A stretch of 64,000 nucleotides of DNA from Verrucomicrobiia bacterium (GCA_030427505.1 JAUICH010000001.1:124001-188000); one strand, 5' to 3'; counted from the first letter of the stretch, positions 7,620 to 16,645 are shown. The notes: generated from the letters alone by a model not told the origin. Made by a program: numbers and translations.

Positions 7620-8657
7620 TCAGGCGCTCTGAGTTTCTTCACCCGCCGCCGGAGGGGAAAACCGGTCCCGGGTGACATCCATGTGCTCGCGGTATTTCCG
7701 GAAACGGGCGTCGAATTGCTCGCGCAGCCGCTGGTGAGAATCGCTGGCCAACTGCCCGTTTTCCGAAGCGGTGTGTTCCACCAGGTGGCGCAGCAGGCTG
7801 ACTTCCGCGCGGACATCGTCGAAGCTCACGTATTCGCTTTCGATCCGGTTTTCCGGGCCGCAGTTGTGGTAGTTCCCGAGAAGGATGGACAGTCCGGCGG
7901 AGGGGATGCCCATGGCCTGCATGGCGGTGGCTTCACAAGAGCCCCGGTCCAGCAGGCCGCGCTGGAAGGGCAGCTTGGACTCCGTGGCCACATGGACTAG
8001 GCCGGAAGTGACCATGTCGTCAAAGATGGAGAGGCGGTCGCCCACGCGGATGACGGGCCCCTGACCCATTTCCAGGCCGGGGACGGGAGCGCTGGTCTCC
8101 AGGGAAACGAAGCGGACTTCTTCCGGGTAGGGCCAGTTCTTGGCCAGTTCCACCGCGCCGACGAAGCCGACCTCTTCCGCGCGGGTGAAAATGCCGTGCA
8201 CGGTGGCCTCCACTTCGTTCATCTCCAGTTCGTGAAAGAGGGCCACAATGACCGAACAGCCCACAAGATCGTCGCAGGCGCGGGAATAAATTTTGCCGTC
8301 GCGAAACTCGAAGGCCGGCAGGTCCCACATGGCGAACTCGCCGAAAGGCACAATCTTCGGTTTTTCCAGGTAGGCCGCGGGCACGCCACCCAGGAATTCC
8401 CAGGCGATCTCTTCCTTTTTCGGCGCGGGCCGCACCCAGCCGGGATGGTCCATGTGGGCGGCAAAAGCATAGCGGGCGGGTTTCCGGCCCCGGCGATACG
8501 TGGCCAGCAGATTGCCAAACGCGTCGTGCTCCAGCTCCACGTGCGCATAAGCCTGGAGCAGCCGCGTCAGGGTATCGCGCATCAGGTACTCGTGAAACGG
8601 CGCCGTCGGGGTGTTGAGGATTTCCTCGAGGATGGGGAGGAGCTTTTGCTGAGACAT
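7620..8657 (-). CDS. M42-family metallo-aminopeptidase (tetrahedral aminopeptidase-like)
   Basis: 345 residues. Metal-binding and catalytic motifs are in the right order: AAHMDHPGWV (first His and Asp), SRACDDLVGCSVI (bridging Asp), FTRAEEVGFVGA (catalytic Glu pair), LETSAPVPG, and a late NYHNCG carrying a His. M42 enzymes are cytoplasmic, co-catalytic zinc or cobalt aminopeptidases that often form dodecamers and trim peptides. The C-terminal ~40 residues are charged and extend past the usual end. It runs on the minus strand, back-to-back with the LpxL-type gene with 76 bp between their starts, so divergent promoters lie there. Confidence 0.88.
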   Translation of the reverse strand: MSQQKLLPILEEILNTPTAPFHEYLMRDTLTRLLQAYAHVELEHDAFGNLLATYRRGRKPARYAFAAHMDHPGWVRPAPKKEEIAWEFLGGVPAAYLEKPKIVPFGEFAMWDLPAFEFRDGKIYSRACDDLVGCSVIVALFHELEMNEVEATVHGIFTRAEEVGFVGAVELAKNWPYPEEVRFVSLETSAPVPGLEMGQGPVIRVGDRLSIFDDMVTSGLVHVATESKLPFQRGLLDRGSCEATAMQAMGIPSAGLSILLGNYHNCGPENRIESEYVSFDDVRAEVSLLRHLVEHTASENGQLASDSHQRLREQFDARFRKYREHMDVTRDRFSPPAAGEETQSA

Positions 8658-8733
8658 GGTGGGAAAGAAGACGCTGGGCGCGTTGGGCCTGGGCAGGTTG
8701 ACCCAGTGTATCGCTTCGCCTATTTAAGACCCA

Positions 8734-9747
8734 ATGCCGAATACCTGGAAACGATTTCGCTACCGTCTGGAATGGTTGGGTGTGTGGTTGTTGTCCACCC
8801 TCATTCCCTTGCTGCCCCGCGCCATCACGCGGCGGGTGGCCAAGGCCCTGGGCACGGCGGCCTACTTTCTGGATGGGCGGGGACGAGAGACAGCGCTGGA
8901 AAACCTCCGCGTCGTGTTTGGCGAGAAGTATGGGGAAAAGGAACGGCGCCAGATCGCCTGCAAATCTTTTCAATGGTTCACCCAGACCATGGTGGATCAG
9001 TTCTGGAGCCCGCGTCTGAACTCCGGGAACGTCGACAAATACGTCAGGCTGGAACTGGAGAATCCGGAAGCGGTTGCCAATGCGAAAGACTCCGGCGCCA
9101 TCTGGATCACCCCGCACTATGGGAATTTCGAATGGACCAGCCTCATCATGGGCTTGCGCGGTTATTCGTTTCTGGTGCTGATGCAGGACTTCAAAAATCC
9201 GCACCTGTCAGCCATCTTCCGGCGCAACCGGGAGAAAAGCGGGCACGAGGTGATCTCTCAGGAAAAGTCCATGCTGCGCCTGTTCAAGCGCTTGAAGCAG
9301 GGCGGGCACGCCGCCTTTCTGCCCGACCTGACCGTGAAGCCGGGTGACGCCGCCACCGTCATTGACTGTCTGGGGCACAAGGCCTGTGTCACCGTCCTGC
9401 ACGCCACCCTCATGCGGAAGGCAAGGATGCCCGTTATTCCAGGTCTCTCCATTCCGCAGGAAGACGGTACCTACTTGATCAAGGGCTTTCACCCCCTGGA
9501 ACTGAAACCCGGCGCCACGGACCAGGAACTCGCCCAGGCCTGTTGGGACGTATTCGAACCCTATATCCGGGAAAACCCCGCGCCCTGGTTGTGGATGTAC
9601 AAGCACTGGCGTTTCCGGCCCCGGGAAGGCGGAGAGCGCTACCCTGCCTACGCGCAGTATTCCAAGAAGTTCGACAAGATGGAGAAGCGCCTCGCCAGGG
9701 AGGCCGCGGAGGCGGAAGCGGCGAGAGCCGGTCAGTCCTCTACTTAG
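8734..9747 (+). CDS. Lysophospholipid / lipid A acyltransferase (LpxL/HtrB family)
   Basis: 337 residues. There is an N-terminal membrane anchor (WLGVWLLSTLIPLLPRAI), then the family's catalytic motif ITPHYGNFEW, where the usual HxxxxD/E is H-YGNF-E. A late PAPWLWMYKHWRFRP block corresponds to the W-x-H-RWK region of LpxL/LpxM proteins. These inner-membrane enzymes add secondary acyl chains to Kdo-lipid A. Which position is acylated cannot be told. The start is the ATG at 8734. The gene ends in a 4-bp tail-to-tail overlap with the GxxExxY gene on the other strand. The C-terminal ~30 residues are charged, EAAEAEAARAG-like, beyond the family core. Confidence 0.88.
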   Translation: MPNTWKRFRYRLEWLGVWLLSTLIPLLPRAITRRVAKALGTAAYFLDGRGRETALENLRVVFGEKYGEKERRQIACKSFQWFTQTMVDQFWSPRLNSGNVDKYVRLELENPEAVANAKDSGAIWITPHYGNFEWTSLIMGLRGYSFLVLMQDFKNPHLSAIFRRNREKSGHEVISQEKSMLRLFKRLKQGGHAAFLPDLTVKPGDAATVIDCLGHKACVTVLHATLMRKARMPVIPGLSIPQEDGTYLIKGFHPLELKPGATDQELAQACWDVFEPYIRENPAPWLWMYKHWRFRPREGGERYPAYAQYSKKFDKMEKRLAREAAEAEAARAGQSST

Positions 9748-10154
9748 TGAGTCTGCTCCATATCGCCTGTAATCAAATCCAGGACAATCCGGATGAAGCC
9801 CATCCGCAGGTCAGCCACTTCGAAGTCCACCAGAAGGCCAAACTTCAGCCGCGCCAGGCGCAGGTAGTTCTGCAGTTGATCCCGTTCGTCCACCAGGGTT
9901 CTTTCTGGGGAACGGATATTCAGGAGGAGCGACTTTTCGATCAGGAAATCCGTTTTCACACTGCCTCGCAGACAGGCCCCCCGGTAGCGAATGGGCAGGG
10001 CCGCATTGCGTTTGAAGAAAAGTTCTCGCATGCGTAGTTCACGCGCCAGGCAGTCGCCATACACGGCCGTGGGAAGGCCGGGACCGAGGCGGCGGTGAAC
10101 TTCTAGGCAGGCAGAGTAAAGATGATGAGGCAGTTCGCGAGGATCAAGGTCCAT
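9744..10154 (-). CDS. GxxExxY family protein
   Basis: 136 residues. It matches the GxxExxY domain: LHRRLGPG-type start, CLARELRMRELFFKRNAALPIRYRG, KTDFLIEKSLLLNIRSPERTLVDERDQLQNYLRL, LKFGLLVDFEVADLRMGFIRIV. The fold is a predicted PD-(D/E)XK nuclease-like domain. The name-giving motif is altered: GLPTAVY has Thr where Glu is expected, and the usual 'vELKa' strand reads LLNIRS. The protein may therefore be catalytically inactive. The biological role of the family is unknown. The gene shares an AT-rich divergent promoter region with lgt. Confidence 0.85.
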   Translation of the reverse strand: MDLDPRELPHHLYSACLEVHRRLGPGLPTAVYGDCLARELRMRELFFKRNAALPIRYRGACLRGSVKTDFLIEKSLLLNIRSPERTLVDERDQLQNYLRLARLKFGLLVDFEVADLRMGFIRIVLDLITGDMEQTH

Positions 10155-10242
10155 GGGTCTGTTATAAAAACCATAATTATAACAAATATTTCAAGAAAGT
10201 CAGCTATCTTTTCTGATTCTTTTGCTCCCTTTCCGCGCTTGC
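10155..10242. promoter_or_regulatory. AT-rich divergent promoter region with palindrome
   Basis: Between the GxxExxY gene (minus) and lgt (plus). It holds an inverted repeat GTTATAA (10161-10167) / TTATAAC (10177-10183) and the decamer ACCATAATTA (10170-10179), which also occurs upstream of the genes at 2949 (minus) and 37969 (plus). It is a likely promoter or operator. I cannot assign -35 and -10 boxes with confidence. Confidence 0.45.
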
Positions 10243-11220
10243 ATGTTATCGCCCCCTGTTGTTGATCTTCTCACCGTGGCCGATCTCGCATACTACCTTC
10301 ACGATCTGGACCCCATCCTGATCCAGTTCACCGAGAAGATCGCCATCCGGTGGTACGGCCTTTCCTATGTCATGGGCTTCGTGGCCGGCATCTTCCTGCT
10401 GCGCTTCCTGGCCAAGCGGAACTACACCCAGCTCCGGCCCGATCAGGTGGCTGATTTCATCACCTATGCCGCCATCTTTGGCGTCATGTTAGGGGGACGC
10501 CTCGGCTACATGCTGTTTTACAACTCGGAGAGTTTCTTCCGGAATCCGCTCATCTTTTTCGATTTCCTGGGGGGCGGCATGTCCAGCCATGGCGGTATCC
10601 TGGGCTTGGTGGCCTTTACCTGGTTTTATGCAAAGCGGCACAAGATCTCCTGGCCTGGGCTGGGGGACAACCTGGTGACCGTCGCGCCCGTGGGGCTCTT
10701 CCTGGGGCGGATCGCAAACTTCATCAATGGCGAGCTATACGGACGGCCCACAAACGTGTCGTGGGCGATGCTGTTTCCCAACGAACTAAGAGAGCCGGGA
10801 GGCGCGCCCCTTTTGGCCGAAGCCGCTCAAAAGCTGGGTGATCCAGGGATCCATCCCGATCAACTCGTGGAAGCGGCCCGGCACGACGAGCAGGTGCGAG
10901 CCGTGCTGAGGGAGGTACTCACCCCACGCCACCCCTCTCAGCTCTACGAAGCGGCGGTGGAAGGGCTGTTTCTCTTCCTGGTGCTCTTCATCGTGCGGCT
11001 GCGCTTCAAGCATCTGCCGCATGGCATCCTGACAGGCATGTTCTTCATCCTGTACGCTATCGGCAGGATCTCGGTGGAAAATTTCCGGGAACCGGACGCG
11101 CCCTACATTGCCGCGATGACTCGGGGGCAGTTTTACTCCCTGTTTATGATCCTCATTGGGCTGGCGTTTTGGGTCTATGCCTTTTTGAAAGGCCGCGCCA
11201 AAGCTCAAGAAACGGCCTAG
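10243..11220 (+). CDS. lgt: Prolipoprotein diacylglyceryl transferase
   Basis: 325 residues from the ATG at 10243 (a TTG at 10222 is also possible). Lgt transfers diacylglycerol from phosphatidylglycerol to the lipobox Cys of prolipoproteins in the inner membrane. Seen: the start IAIRWYGLSYVMGF, GGRLGYMLFY, the essential His region MSSHGGILG, and the signature GRIANFINGELYGRPT. There are about seven hydrophobic segments. A ~45-residue soluble insertion (about residues 185-230, PGGAPLLAEAAQKLGDPGIHP...) sits between the signature and the HPSQLYEA block; such insertions occur in the family. Its product serves the several lipoproteins in this window. Confidence 0.95.
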   Translation: MLSPPVVDLLTVADLAYYLHDLDPILIQFTEKIAIRWYGLSYVMGFVAGIFLLRFLAKRNYTQLRPDQVADFITYAAIFGVMLGGRLGYMLFYNSESFFRNPLIFFDFLGGGMSSHGGILGLVAFTWFYAKRHKISWPGLGDNLVTVAPVGLFLGRIANFINGELYGRPTNVSWAMLFPNELREPGGAPLLAEAAQKLGDPGIHPDQLVEAARHDEQVRAVLREVLTPRHPSQLYEAAVEGLFLFLVLFIVRLRFKHLPHGILTGMFFILYAIGRISVENFREPDAPYIAAMTRGQFYSLFMILIGLAFWVYAFLKGRAKAQETA

Positions 11221-11286
11221 GAAACAGCCAGGCGGCATCCCGGTTTTCGACAGCCCGAAACTAACCAGTTAGCTAGGATTTAGAGA

Positions 11287-11304
11287 AATCAAAAAATCTT
11301 GATT
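11287..11304. promoter_or_regulatory. Small inverted repeat upstream of tolQ
   Basis: AATCAA (11287-11292) and TTGATT (11299-11304) lie in an AT-rich stretch (11265-11367) that is the only candidate promoter area for the tolQRAB operon. Confidence 0.3.
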
Positions 11305-11367
11305 CTTATGGAAAATAGAAGATGATGGCTGATATTTAGGAATTCTTAAATTTCTAGGGTCTCAGCT

Positions 11368-12795
11368 ATGCCTTTCTTGAATCCCGATTCCTTCTCCCCC
11401 GTTCTTCTCGCCGCCGGCGGTGGATTCCGATTCGCCATCGAACAAGCCCACGCCCCAGGGCTGGTCATCTGTGTCATTCTCTTCATTTTTTCGCTCTTCA
11501 GTTGGTCGGTCATGGTGGCGAAGGCCATGGCTCTGAAAAAGGCGGATACCCGCGACGCGGAGTTCCGCAAAGAGTTTCACAACAGCCGCGATCCCATGGA
11601 ACTTTTCGCGGAACATGGGCGGATTCCAGGCTCGCCCTTGTACGCGGTGTACCGGAACGGATCGGCGGAACTCGGAATGCTCATGACCGGCTCCGATGAG
11701 GTGGACGAAACCTTCCTGGCTCGCCTGCACCGGGCTGGCCGGATTCCCTTTGCCCAAACCCGCTCCGTCCAGCAGGCCATCGAAAACGCTAAGAGCGAAG
11801 CCGTATCCCACCTGGAAAGCCGCATGTCCTGGCTGGCTACCGCTGTCAGTGGGGCGCCCTTTCTCGGGCTGCTCGGCACGGTATGGGGGGTGATGGAAAC
11901 CTTCAGTGGCATCGCTGGCGGGGGTGGCTCCGCCAGTCTGCAATCCATGGCGCCCGGAGTCGCTTCCGCTTTGGTCACCACCGTTCTGGCGCTGCTGGTG
12001 GCCATTCCCGCCATGTTTGGCTACAACTACCTGGCCGCCGCCATCCGGAAGAAGATCCGGGCGATGGACCAGTTCGCCTCCGTGTTCATGAACGAGATCG
12101 AGCGCTACTACGTAGCCTTCGACAGTCCGGTCACCCCCTTCGATTTCGATCCCAAGCCGGAGTTCGATCAGGAGGAAGAATTCGAAAGCGAAGAGGAATT
12201 TGACACCGAGCTGGAGTTCGAAACCGGGGACGAAGCCGTGGGCGGCACCGCCCCAATCAAGCCTCCGGTGGCGCCTCCCGCTCCCGTCTTGAATCGCGAG
12301 GAAGCTCCCAAGCCAATCGAAAAAGAGACCCAGTCTCCGAACCCGCCCGCGTTGCGCCTGGAACCCATCCTGGAACTCGAAGAGGAGGAGACTCCGATCG
12401 AAGCGCCCGAACTGGCTAAAGCTCCGAAGCCCGAAATAACCTTCTTCGAGGAAGAGGAACCAGAGGAGGAGCCCGCCGTTGCCAAGTCCAACGAAGCTTC
12501 TCTGGAAGAGTCGAAACCGGCGCCCATACTGGAGGAAGAGGCAAAGGCGCCGGAAGAAAAGCCGCCCGCCCTTCCGGTGTCCTATCCTTCGCCTCCGGAC
12601 TTGGAGGAACTGGAACCGTGGGAGCCCAAGAGCACTCTTCAAGGGAAGACCGGAACCAAGACGGCGCCCATTGTCCGGGAGCCACTGCCGCTCCGCTACG
12701 AACGGGACGACGAAGACGAGTTTGAAATCAATCCCATCGCCCGTCACGCCGCCGCCCACAGGGAGGCTGCGATGGAGACCGCGCCCTTGCTCTAG
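11368..12795 (+). CDS. tolQ: TolQ/ExbB-family proton channel with long acidic tail
   Basis: 475 residues; the family is usually 220-250. The channel part shows one early membrane helix (about residues 31-52, LVICVILFIFSLFSWSVMVA), then a cytoplasmic region, then the two pore helices around GAPFLGLLGTVWGVMETF and APGVASALVTTVLALLVAIPA. These match the MotA/TolQ/ExbB signature. After about residue 250 there are some 225 residues of Glu/Pro-rich sequence (repeats like FDQEEEFESEEEFDTELEFE), with no predicted fold, which would be cytoplasmic. With TolR it forms the proton-driven inner-membrane motor that pulls on TolA. It is first in a four-gene operon. The tail is unusual and may recruit a partner. 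Confidence 0.88.
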   Translation: MPFLNPDSFSPVLLAAGGGFRFAIEQAHAPGLVICVILFIFSLFSWSVMVAKAMALKKADTRDAEFRKEFHNSRDPMELFAEHGRIPGSPLYAVYRNGSAELGMLMTGSDEVDETFLARLHRAGRIPFAQTRSVQQAIENAKSEAVSHLESRMSWLATAVSGAPFLGLLGTVWGVMETFSGIAGGGGSASLQSMAPGVASALVTTVLALLVAIPAMFGYNYLAAAIRKKIRAMDQFASVFMNEIERYYVAFDSPVTPFDFDPKPEFDQEEEFESEEEFDTELEFETGDEAVGGTAPIKPPVAPPAPVLNREEAPKPIEKETQSPNPPALRLEPILELEEEETPIEAPELAKAPKPEITFFEEEEPEEEPAVAKSNEASLEESKPAPILEEEAKAPEEKPPALPVSYPSPPDLEELEPWEPKSTLQGKTGTKTAPIVREPLPLRYERDDEDEFEINPIARHAAAHREAAMETAPLL

Positions 12796-12844
12796 CTTTC
12801 CTGCCGTCCGCTTTTGTTGACTGCCCACATTCCCTGCCTGCCAC

Positions 12845-13270
12845 ATGCGCCGTTTTGCCGAAACTGAGACGCCATCATCCGTGTCCACACTGGCGGAGAT
12901 TAATATGACTCCGCTGCTGGACTTGGCGTTCGTGCTGCTGGTGATCTTCATGATCACCGCGCCGTTTCTGGCCGAGAGCGCGGATCTCACGCTTCCCTCA
13001 TCCGACGCCAATCGGGAGGCGGTGGACCCGGCATCGGTCTCCATCATTTCCATCGACCGGGAAGGGCGTCTCCAACTGAATGCTCAAGACATCTCCGAGG
13101 CCGCGCTGGCGGAACGGCTGATCCAGGCGAAAGCGGAAGATCCCGGGCTGGCGGTGCTGATCCGGGCCGACCAACGGTTGTCCGTGCAGGACGTGGTCAA
13201 CGTGATGGATGTCTTGAAGACCTGCGAAATTACCAAAGTGGGTCTGGTGACCAAGCCCGCAGGGTCCTGA
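12845..13270 (+). CDS. tolR: TolR/ExbD-family motor subunit
   Basis: 141 residues. One N-terminal membrane helix (LDLAFVLLVIFMITAPF) is preceded by INMTPLLDLAFV, in which the Asp is the proton-carrying residue of the family. The periplasmic domain follows (LTLPSSDANREAV ... GRLQLNAQDISEAALAERL ... LAVLIRADQRLSVQDVVNVMDVLKTCEITKVGLVT). It couples proton flow through TolQ to mechanical work. It begins 49 bp after tolQ and is followed by tolA-like 24 bp later. Confidence 0.93.
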   Translation: MRRFAETETPSSVSTLAEINMTPLLDLAFVLLVIFMITAPFLAESADLTLPSSDANREAVDPASVSIISIDREGRLQLNAQDISEAALAERLIQAKAEDPGLAVLIRADQRLSVQDVVNVMDVLKTCEITKVGLVTKPAGS

Positions 13271-13294
13271 ACGTTCCTGCCGGCATGTCCGCGG

Positions 13295-14431
13295 ATGAGC
13301 ATCGATCAAAAACTCGACCGGGCGTTTCTAATGGCCCTGGTAGCCCACCTGCTGGTGGCGCTGGTCTTTATTCGCTGGCTCGATCTGGAGCCCGCGAACA
13401 AAAGCCTGGCGGACCCGGCTCTGGCTGAGGCTCTGGAAGAAACGATCTTTTTTGACCCGAGTGACCTGGCTGCCGCGGCCGCCTTGCCGGTTCCACCCGC
13501 GGAAGTTGCGGAGCCCAGCTTGCCCGCCCCGCCGCAAGAGGCGGTAGTGGAGCCAGCAGAAGCAGCTCCAGAAATGGAGACGCCGCCACCCGCGCCAGAA
13601 CCGGTTTCGGAGCCCGCCGCCGTGGTGGAGGAACCTTCCGTGGTGCTCCCAGAGCCGGAAGCAATGACGCCGGCGGAACCTCCGGCCCTTCCCGCCGTGG
13701 AACCCGCGATCTCACCGTTGCCGGATCCGCCAGCTCAGAATCAACCGCCACGGCTGGTTCGGCCCCTGACAGCACTGCCCGCGGTTCAAGCTCCGCCACC
13801 GGCCCCCGCGCCGCCGGAGGTAAAGCCGGCAGCCATGCCGGCGAGCAAGCCGCCCACACCAGATCGCGTGGTTCGTCCGGTGGAACAGCGGAGTCCGCCG
13901 CCGGTGAAACCCGTGCAGAAGCTGGAGAAGCCGGCTCCCACTCCGAAGCCCGTACCTGCTCCCGCAACCAAGCCCATTCGCGCCGTTGCGCCGCTGCCCT
14001 CCGGGCAAGAGGCAAGACCCCAGCCCCTGAAACCGGTCGCGACCGCGCCGGGGCCCGCTGCGGTCGCGCCAGCTCCGGCGTCTCCCCCGGTGGCCAGGCC
14101 GGTGGCCGCGGCTCCAGGTGGTGGGGCGCCCGCATCCAGCGTCGATCTCTCCTCTTATGGTCAGTATGTCTCCCAGGTCTTTAACAGCCATTGGCGGCAG
14201 CCGCTCTACATGGAGGGGCAGTCCGGGGTGGAAGTGGTGAAAGCCAGAATCCGGATCGGCCCCGATGGACGAATTCAGAATGCGGATCTGATCAATTCCT
14301 CCAGAAAGCAGACCTTGGATGCCTCTATACGGGAAGCTCTAACGGCGGTGTCCCAGGTGGAGCCGCCTCCGGCGGGTTACTCCGGCGATTGGATCGATCT
14401 GACCATTAACTTTAGATACGAACCCCTATGA
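13295..14431 (+). CDS. tolA: TolA/TonB-like energy transducer
   Basis: 378 residues. A single N-terminal membrane helix (FLMALVAHLLVALVFIRWL, about residues 10-28) is followed by a long Pro/Ala/Glu-rich span (about residues 60-280). This is a periplasm-spanning linker. A compact C-terminal domain (about 285-378: YVSQVFNSHWRQPLYMEGQSGVEVVKARIRIGPDGRIQNADLINSSRKQTLDASIREAL) is of the TonB/TolA type. It sits between tolR and tolB, so the Tol role (outer-membrane constriction and integrity) is favoured over TonB-type uptake. Its stop overlaps the tolB start (ATGA), suggesting translational coupling. Confidence 0.88.
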   Translation: MSIDQKLDRAFLMALVAHLLVALVFIRWLDLEPANKSLADPALAEALEETIFFDPSDLAAAAALPVPPAEVAEPSLPAPPQEAVVEPAEAAPEMETPPPAPEPVSEPAAVVEEPSVVLPEPEAMTPAEPPALPAVEPAISPLPDPPAQNQPPRLVRPLTALPAVQAPPPAPAPPEVKPAAMPASKPPTPDRVVRPVEQRSPPPVKPVQKLEKPAPTPKPVPAPATKPIRAVAPLPSGQEARPQPLKPVATAPGPAAVAPAPASPPVARPVAAAPGGGAPASSVDLSSYGQYVSQVFNSHWRQPLYMEGQSGVEVVKARIRIGPDGRIQNADLINSSRKQTLDASIREALTAVSQVEPPPAGYSGDWIDLTINFRYEPL

Positions 14432-15606
14432 TGACGAATATTTCAAAGTCCGGCAGGATCCGTCTGGCGGGTTGGTGCCTTCTTTGGCTGAGCTTGGTTC
14501 CCCGGCCCGGCGCGGCCCAGCAATCCATTGAGGCGACCGTGACTGGAGGAGCGGGGTATCCACTGGCCATCCGCCGTTTCGAAGGCCCGTCCGGCCCCAC
14601 GGCCGCCACCATGCTGCAAACCGACTTGCTGAAGTCCGGCTTCTTCCGTTTTCAGGCAGGCCCTGGGGGCGCTTTCGAAGTCAGCGCCATGACGGGAGCC
14701 GATCAGCTCGAAGGCCGGCTGCTCGGACCGGACGGACGGGAGTTGTTTACGCGAACCTACAAGCACGGCTCCCTGCGCCGGGACGTTCAGCAATTCGCGG
14801 ACGACATTGCTCTGACCGTCACGAAGAAGCCCGGCATCGCCACCAGCCAGATTGCCTTTGTCAGCAATAAGACGGGCCGGAAGGAACTGTATCTCTGCGA
14901 CTACGACGGGCAGAACGTGCGCCAGGTCACTCACGACAAGGCCCTGTCGGTTTCCCCCGCCATCAATTCGGATGGGTCCAAGCTGGCCTATACCGGTTAT
15001 CAAAGCGGTTATGCGGATATTTATGAAATTGACCTGATCAACGGCAAACGCCACCGCATCATCAACAAACCGGGCACGAACTCCGGGGCCGCCTATTCGC
15101 CGGACGGCCGCAAGCTCGCGCTGACCATGAGCTTTTCGGGGAATCCGGAGCTGTATGTCACCAATGCCTCGGGGGGCGGCGAAAAGCGGCTGACCACGTC
15201 CCTCGCGGTGGAGTCTTCGCCCACCTGGTCGCCGGACGGAAAGCGCCTGGCCTATACCTCGGACGCGTCCGGTTCGCCGAAGCTCTATATCATCTCCGCT
15301 GGCGGCGGAGCGCCCCGCGCCGTGAGTACCAGCTACAACTACTGCACGGAACCCAGCTGGTCGCCGGACGGGCGCCGCCTGGCCTTCGTGGGCCGGGGCG
15401 GGGGAAACCAGATCATCGTTCATGACCTGGCGGGCGGTGGCAGCTTTGCCGTGGCCAGCGGTGAAGATCCCGCCTGGGGCGCGAACTCGAAACACCTCCT
15501 ATACGTGAGCGGCGGCAATCTCTACATGGCGGACGTGGAACGGCGAACCTCCCTCCCTGTGGTCAGCGGTATGGGCACGATTTCGGAGCCGAGCTGGACG
15601 CGGTAG
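14428..15606 (+). CDS. tolB: TolB periplasmic beta-propeller protein
   Basis: 392 residues with a signal peptide (LAGWCLLWLSLVPRPGAAQ). The N-terminal domain (about residues 30-140) has the TolB pattern of FEGP..., DLLKSGFFRF and a YKHGSLRRDVQQFADDI helix. It is followed by repeated propeller blades, each with a SPDGRKLA-type turn (at least five copies). TolB links TolA, Pal and outer-membrane proteins in the periplasm. The canonical pal and cpoB genes are not in this window; the next gene is on the other strand. Start overlaps tolA by 4 bp. Confidence 0.95.
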   Translation: MMTNISKSGRIRLAGWCLLWLSLVPRPGAAQQSIEATVTGGAGYPLAIRRFEGPSGPTAATMLQTDLLKSGFFRFQAGPGGAFEVSAMTGADQLEGRLLGPDGRELFTRTYKHGSLRRDVQQFADDIALTVTKKPGIATSQIAFVSNKTGRKELYLCDYDGQNVRQVTHDKALSVSPAINSDGSKLAYTGYQSGYADIYEIDLINGKRHRIINKPGTNSGAAYSPDGRKLALTMSFSGNPELYVTNASGGGEKRLTTSLAVESSPTWSPDGKRLAYTSDASGSPKLYIISAGGGAPRAVSTSYNYCTEPSWSPDGRRLAFVGRGGGNQIIVHDLAGGGSFAVASGEDPAWGANSKHLLYVSGGNLYMADVERRTSLPVVSGMGTISEPSWTR

Positions 15607-15627
15607 GAGAGACCGGAAAGGGGAGGG

Positions 15628-16545
15628 TTAGGGGTTCTTGGCTTTCTGAACTTCAGGCAAGATTCGTTGGGCTCCACTTTCCACCCGGGAAAGGATCATC
15701 GTGGTGTCGTTGGTGGAAAGAACCGTGGATTCCTCACTGAGTTCCCGCCCTTCGCTTTGGCAGCGCATCTTTACCACGCCAAATGGGGCCTCTTCGTGGA
15801 GCCAGATGGTGAAGGTGGAAGAGAAATCCCACAGTCCATCCGCCAGGAGGGCTCCGGCGAAATTGGTTGTGCCCGTGACAACCCGGCATCCGGAAAAGGT
15901 CTTCACGGGGGTTTCGACATCTTCCCGTGCCAGTTCCCTTTCGTTCGTCAGTGGTGGCGGAAAAATAGGCCGGAGCCTTTCCAGTTCATAGCGGATCCGG
16001 TCGAATCCTGGAGGTTGGACAATGGCGCCGTTGGCACGGTCGGCATCCTTCCAATTGAAGAAGGTCTTGATGGAACCCATGAGCGGATCTTTGCCCCGGA
16101 CACAGAGATTTTTGGGAACCAGGGTCTCCAGCGTTACCGGAGGCGAAGGGGACTCCCCGTCCCGGACCTGGTATTGCAGCCACCGGCAGGGCTGCTGGGA
16201 GACGGTTTCCTTTCCCACGGTGGCGACGGACACCTCGCGATTCAGTTTCATCTCCTGTCTTGCGAGCATGGCTTTGGTGGAGTCGTCGAGCAGGCTCACA
16301 TCGATCTTTTCCGAAAGCTGAAGCTGCATCGTCGCGTCACTCGTGACGGAAAAGACCGCCAGGGTGCCGTCTCCCTCCGGCAGTTGAAAGACCAGACCGT
16401 CAGCGTGGGCCGCCGGAAGCGCGGAAAACACCAGCAGACAGAGTGAAACGGTTACCAGCCACCGCCGGGAGATCCGCTTTCCTTGGGAATGTTGCCGGAC
16501 TCTCTTCGCCAGCCTGGAGGAGAGGGATAGATGGGGGGCGTTCAT
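15628..16545 (-). CDS. Exported protein of unknown function
   Basis: 305 residues from the chosen ATG at 16545 (an upstream in-frame start is possible). The N-terminus is basic with a hydrophobic stretch and an Ala-x-Ala cleavage site (LVTVSLCLLVFSALPAAHA), so it is exported. The mature protein is not recognised. It contains LQLSEKIDVSLLDDSTKAML, a pair of probable disulfide cysteines, and a final all-beta part (DFSSTFTIWLHEEAPFGVVKMRCQSEG). A periplasmic or outer-membrane-associated role is likely but unproven. It is convergent with tolB (22 bp between stops). Confidence 0.6.
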   Translation of the reverse strand: MNAPHLSLSSRLAKRVRQHSQGKRISRRWLVTVSLCLLVFSALPAAHADGLVFQLPEGDGTLAVFSVTSDATMQLQLSEKIDVSLLDDSTKAMLARQEMKLNREVSVATVGKETVSQQPCRWLQYQVRDGESPSPPVTLETLVPKNLCVRGKDPLMGSIKTFFNWKDADRANGAIVQPPGFDRIRYELERLRPIFPPPLTNERELAREDVETPVKTFSGCRVVTGTTNFAGALLADGLWDFSSTFTIWLHEEAPFGVVKMRCQSEGRELSEESTVLSTNDTTMILSRVESGAQRILPEVQKAKNP

Positions 16546-16645
16546 TCTGGCTGGCGAGAGTGCCACGCCTATGCCCCCGAATACAAGACTGTACCTAACC
16601 GTTTCCACGGGGCGCTCGAAGGTTCGCCCGCAGGGCTGGAACGCC

